From Clostridia bacterium (GTDB lineage: Bacteria; Bacillota; Clostridia; Christensenellales; Borkfalkiaceae): a DNA stretch of 64,000 nucleotides. Below the pieces are notes generated by a model that saw only the letters and a program-made list of their open reading frames with translations, was not told the DNA's origin and ran no database searches. Made by a program: the position numbers and the translations under genes. Positions 57,153-64,000 of the stretch are shown here, in pieces. Numbering within the stretch: the first letter of the stretch is position 1; each line of letters starts with the position of its first letter. The stretch lies in assembly GCA_900767815.1 (NCBI GenBank), contig CAAGAM010000064.1, forward strand, positions 1 through 64,000, given 5' to 3'.

Positions 57153-57180
57153 ACGGGCGCGCCGAAAACGGCGCGCCCGT
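57153..57180 (-). terminator. Rho-independent terminator of the phosphoribosyltransferase gene
   Basis: Perfect 12-bp GC-rich stem ACGGGCGCGCCG/CGGCGCGCCCGT with AAAA loop. On the minus strand GTG and eight T follow. It can also stop plus-strand transcripts from manA. Confidence 0.85.
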
Positions 57181-57189
57181 AAATTTTTA

Positions 57190-57729
57190 TTAAAGTAAAG
57201 GTATTTTTGCAAGATAGATTATGTCGGGGCGGTCGGCGGCTTTGCCTTCGGCTAAAACAAAGGCTTTTTTGGTGATAATTCCGCCTGCTTTACTGACGAG
57301 CGCCTCAAGTCCCGCAAGGCTTTCGCCGGTGGACACAACGTCGTCTACTATGCCGACTTTTTTGCCGCGCAAAAGGTCTACGTCGTGTTTGGAAAGGAAA
57401 TACTGTTGCGGCTTGCCCGTAGTTATCGAAGAACCGTATTCTACGCTTATTCCGTCTTGCATATAGAGTTTTTTGGACTTTCTCGCGACGGCATAAAAGC
57501 GTTGATTAAGTTCACGCGCGGTAACGTGCGTAAGTTGTAAACCTTTCGATTCGGCGGTTATAAGCACGTCGCAGTCGGTTAAATATCCGGCTAATTTTTT
57601 GCCGCACCATTCGGTCATTTCGGCGTCGCCGTGCAGATTGAAAAACGCTATTTTCACGCCGCTCGGCAGGGGCAGTATAGGCAAATCGGCTTTAAAGCCT
57701 TTGATATCGATAGTCAAAAAATCGCTCAT
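57190..57729 (-). CDS. Phosphoribosyltransferase (adenine/xanthine type)
   Basis: A 179-aa type I phosphoribosyltransferase with the PRPP-binding loop 'GIVDDVVSTGESLAG' (126-140) and upstream 'LITAESKGLQLTHVTARELN', typical of adenine or xanthine phosphoribosyltransferase-like purine salvage enzymes. The exact base is not clear. The start was set at ATG 57727-57729 because ACGGAGAAA precedes it; longer in-frame starts run through the promoter (-10 57792-57797, -35 57815-57820). Divergent from the P-type ATPase. Confidence 0.85.
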   Translation of the reverse strand: MSDFLTIDIKGFKADLPILPLPSGVKIAFFNLHGDAEMTEWCGKKLAGYLTDCDVLITAESKGLQLTHVTARELNQRFYAVARKSKKLYMQDGISVEYGSSITTGKPQQYFLSKHDVDLLRGKKVGIVDDVVSTGESLAGLEALVSKAGGIITKKAFVLAEGKAADRPDIIYLAKIPLL

Positions 57730-57791
57730 ATAATTTTCTCCGTAAGTTTCTGTCCGCAAGTGAAATCTCTTTAACCTGCGGCTACCCGTTA

Positions 57792-57820
57792 ATAATACCA
57801 CTTTTAAAAAATTTTTACAA
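57792..57820 (-). promoter_or_regulatory. Promoter of the phosphoribosyltransferase gene
   Basis: Minus strand: -35 TTGTAA (57815-57820), 17-base spacer, -10 TATTAT (57792-57797). Confidence 0.6.
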
Positions 57821-57870
57821 GTAATATAGGCGGCAAAAGCAAAATATAATTTAATAGTCGAGGTCAGCCT

Positions 57871-60477
57871 ATGAAGTATCATACCGCCGCAATAAGCGAT
57901 ATTGCCAAAAGTTTTAACGGGAGCGAAACGCGAGGACTAACCGAAAAGCAGGCGATAGAAAACAGAAAAAAGTACGGCGAAAACAAGATGAGCAAAACAA
58001 AAAAACGCGGTTTTTTTGCTCGTCTTTTTTCCGCCTTGTCCGAGCCGACCCTTATTATTCTCGAATTTGCCTGGGTGATAACGGTAGGAATAAACGTGGG
58101 TAAATTTTTAAAAAGCGGCGTATGCGACGTTTACGAGTGCATTGGCATATTCGTAGCCATATTTTTGTCGGTCGCGCTGACTATGTTTATGGAGGGGCGG
58201 TCGGAAAAAGCCTTTGAAATGCTCGGCGCGACTTACGACAGATTAAGCGTAAAAGTAATACGCGGGGGCGAAGTAAAGGTCGTACCCAAGGAAGAAATAG
58301 TCGCGGGCGACGTTATTTTGCTTGAAACGGGCGATAAAATAATCGCGGACGGCAGGCTTATCGAAAGCGCGGGACTTTGCGTGGACGAATCGACTTTAAC
58401 GGGCGAGAGTTTGCCCGTAAAAAAGGATAAAAACGCTATTGCGGACAAAAACGCAACGCTTGCCGAACGCAAAAATATGGCGTATTCGGGTACTTTCGTT
58501 TCCTCGGGAACGGGCAAAATGCTCGTAACCGCCGTAGGCGACGACGCCGAACTCGGTAAAATAGCCAAAAATCTCGGCGACGAGGCGCGCGTTTCCGCGC
58601 CGCTGAACGAAAAACTCGGCAGGCTCGGCAAAAAGATAACTATAATCGGCTCTTTAGCGGCGGCGTGCGCGTTTATATTGTCGGTTATAAGGCTTGCGCT
58701 TTCGGGCAATTTCAATTTCTTTTCGGTGCAGGATTGTTTCGTGGAGGCGATTGTTTTAATCGTAGCCGCCGTCCCCGAAGGACTGCCGACGACAGCGGCA
58801 ATATCGCTCACTTTAAACGTACTTAAACTCGCTAAATCAAACGCGCTTATCCGTAAACTCGTAGCCGCCGAAACGGTGGGTTGCGTAAGCGTTATCTGCT
58901 CGGACAAAACGGGAACTTTAACCGAGAACAAAATGTCCGTGGAAAAGATTTTCGCACCCGACGCGCATAGTCAAAAAGCCGTTTATATCAATTCGGCTGT
59001 AAATTCCACCGCGGAACTCAAACGCGAAAACGGCAGAACGACTTTTTTCGGTTCGGCTACGGAATGCGCGCTTTTAACCGAGGCGGAAAAACGCGGCTAT
59101 AACTATAAAACTTTGCGTTCGGCACAAAAGACGGGTAAGGTAGTGCCGTTTAATTCGGCGTATAAGTTTATGTCCGTCGAATACGGCGGCGTAACCTATT
59201 TGAAAGGCGCGCCGGAGGTTGTGTTAAAAAAGTGCAAAATAGTGGATAAACGCGCTATTGACTATCTTAAAGCGATAGAAAAATTCCAAAAAGAGGGTAA
59301 AAGAATAATTGCTTTTGCGAGCGGCAACGACGATTTTTCACTTAAATTCGACGGTTACGCCGTTATAAGCGACCCCGTAAGAAAGGGCGTTGCCGCTGCC
59401 GTGGACGAGTGCTTTAAGGCGGGTATCCGCGTTATTATAATGACGGGTGATAACGCCGCGACGGCGGTCGCCGTCGCGGCGCAACTCAACCTGCTTGGCG
59501 GCGGCGCAAAGGTCGCCAATGCGAGCGATTTGGACGCGCTCTCCTTAATTCAACTTAAAAAAGAACTTAAAACCGTGGCGGTTATAGCGCGCAGCACTCC
59601 GCAAACCAAACTGCGCGTGGTGGACGCGTTGAAAAGCAGCGGCGAGGTAGTCGCTGTAACGGGCGACGGAGTAAACGACGCCCCCGCCATAAAACATGCC
59701 GACGTAGGCATAGCGATGGGGTCGGGGTCGGAGATTACCAAAGAGGCGAGCGACGTGGTGCTGTTGGACGATTCTTTTTCTACCATCGTAAAAGCCGTTT
59801 CATTCGGGCGCAACGTTTACCGCAACTTTCAGCGTTTTATAACCTTTCAGCTTACCGTAAACGTAACGAGTATGCTGGTTGTCATAATAAGTTTGCTTAT
59901 CGGCAAGCAAAACCCGTTCAATGCCGTACAACTTTTGTGGATAGATATCATTATGGACGGACCGCCCGCGCTCACTCTCGCACTCGAAACGGGCGATAAA
60001 AGCGTTATGCGCGAAAAACCCGTTAAGCGCACAGACGAGGTGCTTACTTTTAAAATGCTCGTAAAAATCGCTCTTCACGGCGTGTATGCGGCGGCGGTGC
60101 TTATCGCGCAATATAAATTCGATTTTTTATGCGTAGGCTCGCAAAAAGTGCTTACTTCGGTGTTTTGCCTGTTTGTAACCTTCCAACTGATAAACGCGTT
60201 CAATTGCCGCAAAATCGGCAGCGAAAGCGTGTTCAGGGGTTTTTTGTCCAACAAACTTATGGTCGTTACGTTTGCCGCGACTTTCGCTTTTCAGATAATA
60301 ATAACGCAGTTTTTCGGCGATTTTTTCAAAATAATTCCGCTTTGCGCGGCAGACTGGATAAAAATAGCCGCAACGGCGTTTACCGTGCTGATTTTTTCGG
60401 AGCTGTATAAACTCGTTTATCGTTGCGCGAAAAAAGGCGGTAAAAACTATGCGGAAAGAGCGGTAAAGGCAAATTAA
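57871..60477 (+). CDS. P-type Ca2+-transporting ATPase (P2-type)
   Basis: An 868-aa P-type ATPase. In order: N-terminal cation-ATPase domain, 'TLTGES' (175-180) of the actuator domain, 'AAVPEGLPTTAA' (299-310) in the fourth membrane helix with the Ca2+-site Glu, phosphorylation motif 'CSDKTGTLTEN' (Asp345), and 'GDGVNDAPAIKHADVGIAMG' of the hinge, then six C-terminal helices. The P-E-G-L-P and overall length match bacterial SERCA/PMCA-like Ca2+ exporters. Ribosome binding site GAGGT. It is followed 27 bases later by the YtxC-like gene. Confidence 0.92.
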   Translation: MKYHTAAISDIAKSFNGSETRGLTEKQAIENRKKYGENKMSKTKKRGFFARLFSALSEPTLIILEFAWVITVGINVGKFLKSGVCDVYECIGIFVAIFLSVALTMFMEGRSEKAFEMLGATYDRLSVKVIRGGEVKVVPKEEIVAGDVILLETGDKIIADGRLIESAGLCVDESTLTGESLPVKKDKNAIADKNATLAERKNMAYSGTFVSSGTGKMLVTAVGDDAELGKIAKNLGDEARVSAPLNEKLGRLGKKITIIGSLAAACAFILSVIRLALSGNFNFFSVQDCFVEAIVLIVAAVPEGLPTTAAISLTLNVLKLAKSNALIRKLVAAETVGCVSVICSDKTGTLTENKMSVEKIFAPDAHSQKAVYINSAVNSTAELKRENGRTTFFGSATECALLTEAEKRGYNYKTLRSAQKTGKVVPFNSAYKFMSVEYGGVTYLKGAPEVVLKKCKIVDKRAIDYLKAIEKFQKEGKRIIAFASGNDDFSLKFDGYAVISDPVRKGVAAAVDECFKAGIRVIIMTGDNAATAVAVAAQLNLLGGGAKVANASDLDALSLIQLKKELKTVAVIARSTPQTKLRVVDALKSSGEVVAVTGDGVNDAPAIKHADVGIAMGSGSEITKEASDVVLLDDSFSTIVKAVSFGRNVYRNFQRFITFQLTVNVTSMLVVIISLLIGKQNPFNAVQLLWIDIIMDGPPALTLALETGDKSVMREKPVKRTDEVLTFKMLVKIALHGVYAAAVLIAQYKFDFLCVGSQKVLTSVFCLFVTFQLINAFNCRKIGSESVFRGFLSNKLMVVTFAATFAFQIIITQFFGDFFKIIPLCAADWIKIAATAFTVLIFSELYKLVYRCAKKGGKNYAERAVKAN

Positions 60478-60504
60478 AGCGAAAATTCGGCATACACTAA
60501 TATC

Positions 60505-61215
60505 ATGAGAGAAATAAAAGTAACCGCAAGCGCGTCGCGCTTAAAGGATATAGATTACGTCGCAAGGGGAGTTTCGGAAGCGATAAACGACCTTTGCGGC
60601 GTTGCTTGCACCGAAAAGTGCGGCGATAGAGCGATTTTCACGGTAAAGTGCGCGGGAGAATATGCAGACTATTGTAAAGCCGAAATAGAGGACAGAATAG
60701 CCGACGTAATAGCGGTAAAGTATAAATACGCGTATTTTAAAAATTTCGTCAGGTCCGTCGGACTTAACGATTTTGAAACGGAATTGTTGCGTGCCGCACT
60801 AATTTCCGCAGACCTTGACGAAGATAAAAAATATATTATCCGCAGAATACGCGGCTATGAGGAATACGCCGTAGACGGCATATATAATTTTCGTCTGACG
60901 CCGCTTAAACGCAAGTGGAGCGATGTGGTGGGGTATATACCGTCGTTTTTTACGCGCGGACAATTAAAAGATTTCGTTGCTTATCTGCTGGGCGAAAAGC
61001 GAGGCAAAAAAGTATTCGTCAACGAAAACGGCGTATACGACGCTAATTATTCCAGACTCGACAGAGTTTCGCTTACGGGCGGCGACCGCGAGGGTAGAAT
61101 AGTGCGCGAAGTATTGCTTTCGGCAAGCGGAAGCGTAAGCGTAAAAACCGCATTGCCGCAATTAGACGAAAAATATATAAAATTATTTTACGGCGCGCAC
61201 GCCGTTTTCGGCTGA
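60505..61215 (+). CDS. YtxC-like sporulation-associated protein
   Basis: A 236-aa soluble protein resembling the YtxC family of spore formers in its middle and C-terminal parts ('VDGIYNFRLTPLKRKWSDVV', 'LKDFVAYLLGEKRGKKVFVN', then a 'DANYSRLD' strand). YtxC is sporulation-linked but of unknown activity. It is shorter than the Bacillus protein (about 280 aa). The last 33 bases overlap the convergent AraC gene at 61183. It may share a transcript with the P-type ATPase. Confidence 0.6.
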   Translation: MREIKVTASASRLKDIDYVARGVSEAINDLCGVACTEKCGDRAIFTVKCAGEYADYCKAEIEDRIADVIAVKYKYAYFKNFVRSVGLNDFETELLRAALISADLDEDKKYIIRRIRGYEEYAVDGIYNFRLTPLKRKWSDVVGYIPSFFTRGQLKDFVAYLLGEKRGKKVFVNENGVYDANYSRLDRVSLTGGDREGRIVREVLLSASGSVSVKTALPQLDEKYIKLFYGAHAVFG

Positions 61216-62118
61216 CGGAGTATCAGTCGGACGGCTGCCTTCAGGGGTAATTTTTTTAAGACCGTTCTTGTTTTCTTCTTCGTGGTGAGAATAAGTCTGG
61301 GCGGCGTAATCTTTCGGGGTTACGCCTTTTAATCGCTTAAAAGTCTTGGTAAAATAACTCGCGTCGTTAAAACCGCAGTCAAAGGCTATCCGCGTAACGG
61401 AATTATCGGTCGAAAGCAGTGCTTTCGCAGCGCGTTCTATGCGGTAAGTTATAAGGTATTCTATCGGCGTATAACCCGTTTCGCGCTTGAAAAATTCGCA
61501 AAAATGTTTAGTGGAAAAACGCGCTTCGTCAGCCATATCTTCAAGAGTTATCTGTTCGGAATAGTTTTTTCTTACAAACTCGAAAACTCTTTTTAACTTA
61601 ACGTTTTTTTCGGATAAATGCGACGCTCGATAGGTAAAATCGCCGTTTTTTATCGCCTCGCCGAAAAAATTCATTGCCAGTCCGGAAACGCGCATTTCGT
61701 AACCCGTCGAACGCTCTTTAAGTTCGGCGATTATTTTATCCAGAAACGCTTTTTCGTCGGCGTTTTCGATTTTTTCGTTTATACATATCCCGTGCGACAA
61801 AATCCCGTTAAAAAAATCGTCCGAAGAGCGGTTACCCGTTTTTAAAAACTGCGTCTGAAAAACCACGCAACTGTATTTGCACGAGTGCGGAATTGCCCCG
61901 TGCGACACCTCGGGATTGACGGCGACGGCGTCGCCTTTTTTTGCCGTAAATGTTTTTCCGTCAAGCGTAAGGCACAGTTCGCCCTCGTTTATTTTAATCA
62001 ATTCAAAGTCGGAATGCAGGTGCGGCGACATAACGTATTTGGGCGAATTTTCGTCCACAAGATATAACTCGAACGGGAAATCGTCCGTTCCGCGGCGTTT
62101 AATTTCGTTGTAACTCAT
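61183..62118 (-). CDS. AraC-family regulator, probable fucose-pathway regulator
   Basis: A 311-aa regulator with an N-terminal cupin ('YVMSPHLHSDFELIKINEGE', 'GDAVAVNPEVSHGAIPH') for sugar sensing and a C-terminal AraC double HTH ('TLEDMADEARFSTKHFCEFF', 'SVTRIAFDCGFNDASYFTKT'). It is divergent from fucI across 110 bases, so it most likely activates fucI in response to fucose or a fucose-containing sugar. The intergenic region has two similar AATTATAT palindromes (near 62131 and 62183) that could be its sites. The last residues are a charged, probably unstructured tail. Confidence 0.85.
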   Translation of the reverse strand: MSYNEIKRRGTDDFPFELYLVDENSPKYVMSPHLHSDFELIKINEGELCLTLDGKTFTAKKGDAVAVNPEVSHGAIPHSCKYSCVVFQTQFLKTGNRSSDDFFNGILSHGICINEKIENADEKAFLDKIIAELKERSTGYEMRVSGLAMNFFGEAIKNGDFTYRASHLSEKNVKLKRVFEFVRKNYSEQITLEDMADEARFSTKHFCEFFKRETGYTPIEYLITYRIERAAKALLSTDNSVTRIAFDCGFNDASYFTKTFKRLKGVTPKDYAAQTYSHHEEENKNGLKKITPEGSRPTDTPSAENGVRAVK

Positions 62119-62228
62119 AAAAACCGAAAATAATTATATTTTTTTATATTATAACACAAGCAATCGGGTTTTGGCAAGTATATAATTATATTTAGAAAAT
62201 AAAATAAATGAAAAAGGAAGGTTTATTT

Positions 62229-64000
62229 ATGGCAAAATCAAGACTTATCGGCGATTATCCCGTAATAGGTATAAGACCTACCATCGACGGCAGACGCGGC
62301 AAGATTAAAGTGCGCGAATCGCTCGAAGATCAGACTATGAATATGGCTAAATCTGCGGCTAAACTTATTGAAGAAAACGTTTTCTATTCAAACGGCGAGC
62401 ACGTTAAGGTTATAATCGCGGATACGACTATCGGCAGAGTTGCCGAGGCTGCCGCCTGCGCGGACAAGTTTAAAAAAGCGGGCGTGGATATTACTTTAAC
62501 GGTAACTCCCTGCTGGTGCTACGGCGCGGAGACTATGGATATGGACCCGATGACGATTAAGGCGGTATGGGGCTTTAACGGAACCGAACGCCCCGGCGCG
62601 GTTTATCTTGCCTCGGTACTTGCGACTCACGCGCAAAAGGGTTTGCCCGCGTTCGGTATTTACGGACACGAGGTGCAGGAGGCGGACGATACTTCGATCC
62701 CCTCAGACGTTCAGGAAAAGATTTTGCGTTTCGCTCGCGCGGCGGTTGCGGTTGCCACTATGCGCGGCAAATCGTATCTGCAAATCGGCTCGGTTACTAT
62801 GGGTATCGGCGGTTCGATTATTTCTCCCGAATTTTTCGAGGAATATCTCGGTATGCGCGTAGAGAGCGTTGACGAAGTGGAAATTATCCGCAGAATGACC
62901 GAGGGTATTTACGACAGAACCGAATATAAAAAGGCTCTTGCGTGGGTTAAAGAAAAATGCAGACCCGACTTTGACAAGAACCCCGTCGAAATGCAAAAGA
63001 CTCCCGCCCAAAAGGAAAAAGATTGGGAATTCACCGCTAAAATGGCGTGCATTATAAAAGATTTGTTCAACGGCAATAAACGCCTGCCCAAGGGTAAGGA
63101 AGAGGAAATGGTCGGCCATAACGCGATTGTCGGCGGTTTCCAGGGACAAAGACAATGGACGGACTTTTATCCCAACTGCGATTTCCCCGAAAGTATATTA
63201 AACTCCTCGTTCGACTGGAACGGCGCGAGAGAACCGTATATACTCGGCACGGAAAACGACACGCTTAACGCAACTAGTATGTTGTTTATGAAACTGCTTA
63301 CGGGCAGAGCGCAGATGTTTGCCGACGTAAGAACTTACTGGTCGGGCGATTCGGTTAAGCGCGTAACGGGTTACGAGTTGGAGGGCAAGGCGAAAGAGGC
63401 GGACGGCTTTATTCACCTTATCAACTCGGGTGCGTGCTGCGTTGACGCCTGCGGCGAGGTCAAGGACGAGAACGGCAACGCCGTTATGAAAAAATGGTGG
63501 GAAGTTACCGATAAAGATATCGATACTATGATGAACGCCACCACCTGGCCTTATGCAGACCTCGGATATTTCCGCGGCGGCGGCTATTCTTCGAGATTCG
63601 TAACGCGTGCGGAAATGCCCGCCACTATGATAAGACTTAACCTTATAAAGGGTTTAGGTCCCGTACTGCAGATAGTCGAGGGTTGGACGGTTAAACTGCC
63701 CGACGAGGTTACCGATAAACTCTGGAAGAGAACGGACTACACCTGGCCTTGCACCTGGTTTGCACCGAGAGTAACGGGCGAGGGCGCGTTCAAATCGGCT
63801 TACGACGTAATGAACAACTGGGGCGCGAATCACGGCGCGATTTCCTACGGACATATCGGCGCGGATCTGATAACTATGTGTTCTATGCTTCGTATACCCG
63901 TATGTATGCACAACGTAGACGAAAAGGATATTTATCGTCCAGCCGCCTGGAACGCTTTCGGAATGGACAAAGAAGGTCAGGACTACCGTGCTTGCGCGGC
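62229..64000 (+). CDS. fucI: L-fucose isomerase (cut by the window end)
   Basis: 590 residues are visible of a protein nearly colinear with E. coli FucI (591 aa); about 10-15 residues are missing at the end. It starts '[20 protein letters not shown]' after AAGGAAGG. The family core 'GVRESLEEQTMNMAK'-like block, '[12 protein letters not shown]' and '[14 protein letters not shown]' are seen, and the Mn2+-binding catalytic residues correspond to Glu342 ('LGTENDT'), Asp366 ('FADVRTYW') and His535 ('WGANHGA'). It converts L-fucose to L-fuculose (and D-arabinose to D-ribulose) in the cytoplasm. Probably first gene of a fucose operon continuing right. Confidence 0.97.
   Translation, partial: MAKSRLIGDYPVIGIRPTIDGRRGKIKVRESLEDQTMNMAKSAAKLIEENVFYSNGEHVKVIIADTTIGRVAEAAACADKFKKAGVDITLTVTPCWCYGAETMDMDPMTIKAVWGFNGTERPGAVYLASVLATHAQKGLPAFGIYGHEVQEADDTSIPSDVQEKILRFARAAVAVATMRGKSYLQIGSVTMGIGGSIISPEFFEEYLGMRVESVDEVEIIRRMTEGIYDRTEYKKALAWVKEKCRPDFDKNPVEMQKTPAQKEKDWEFTAKMACIIKDLFNGNKRLPKGKEEEMVGHNAIVGGFQGQRQWTDFYPNCDFPESILNSSFDWNGAREPYILGTENDTLNATSMLFMKLLTGRAQMFADVRTYWSGDSVKRVTGYELEGKAKEADGFIHLINSGACCVDACGEVKDENGNAVMKKWWEVTDKDIDTMMNATTWPYADLGYFRGGGYSSRFVTRAEMPATMIRLNLIKGLGPVLQIVEGWTVKLPDEVTDKLWKRTDYTWPCTWFAPRVTGEGAFKSAYDVMNNWGANHGAISYGHIGADLITMCSMLRIPVCMHNVDEKDIYRPAAWNAFGMDKEGQDYRACA

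Overview
The window looks like a chromosome segment of a monoderm, low-to-mid GC, spore-former-related member of the Clostridia (uncultured gut type). The signs are AGGAGG-type ribosome binding sites, many lipoproteins with Ser/Glu-rich linkers after the lipobox, MalFG-type ABC permeases without a local ATPase, a YtxC-like sporulation protein and PcfJ/PcfK mobile genes. A narrower placement (for example Christensenellales) is only a guess.

Layout. (1) 1-4.05 kb: AT-rich end of a conjugative-type element: an ArdA-like tail, small unknowns, a PcfK-like protein fused to a MutS domain I, PcfJ, and a convergent sigma-region-4-like regulator. (2) 4.1-39.2 kb: a glycan-degradation locus, nearly all on the minus strand. 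It holds a GH36-like alpha-galactosidase-type enzyme, GH38 alpha-mannosidase, a GH2 enzyme, two ADP-ribosylglycohydrolase-fold proteins, two DUF4838 proteins, a CE15-like esterase, an SGNH esterase, a metallophosphoesterase, giant secreted beta-helix/Ig-like proteins, and a sugar ABC importer (binding protein plus two permeases). One AraC-type regulator gene, broken at a G8 tract, lies inside. Three promoters share a 36-bp tandem operator (TTGC half sites 21 bp apart) abutting the -35, and the regulator's own promoter carries one half site. (3) 39.3-52.16 kb: an inovirus-like (filamentous phage-like) integrated element: HUH replication protein, Zot/pI-like ATPase, a run of secreted or membrane proteins, small DNA-handling proteins, and a serine recombinase that reads into a tRNA-Lys gene. 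(4) 52.1-64 kb: core chromosome: six tRNA genes, rplI, an XRE membrane regulator, a glycolipid glycosyltransferase with a PlsY-like acyltransferase, mannose-6-phosphate isomerase, a phosphoribosyltransferase, a P-type Ca2+-type ATPase, a YtxC-like protein, and an AraC regulator divergent from L-fucose isomerase (cut by the window end).

How it fits together. Surface proteins of region 2 probably bind or debranch a mannose- and galactose-containing glycan, the ABC importer takes up oligosaccharides, and leaderless cytoplasmic GH38, GH2, GH36-like and ARH-fold enzymes finish degradation. The cluster is flanked on both sides by mobile-element genes that each carry a related small regulator, so it may itself be cargo, but no element ends were found to prove this.

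Two genes of region 2 (the giant secreted protein at a T8 tract, the AraC regulator at a G8 tract) are each restored by one extra base in the homopolymer. This is either phase variation/slippage or homopolymer undercalling in the assembly.
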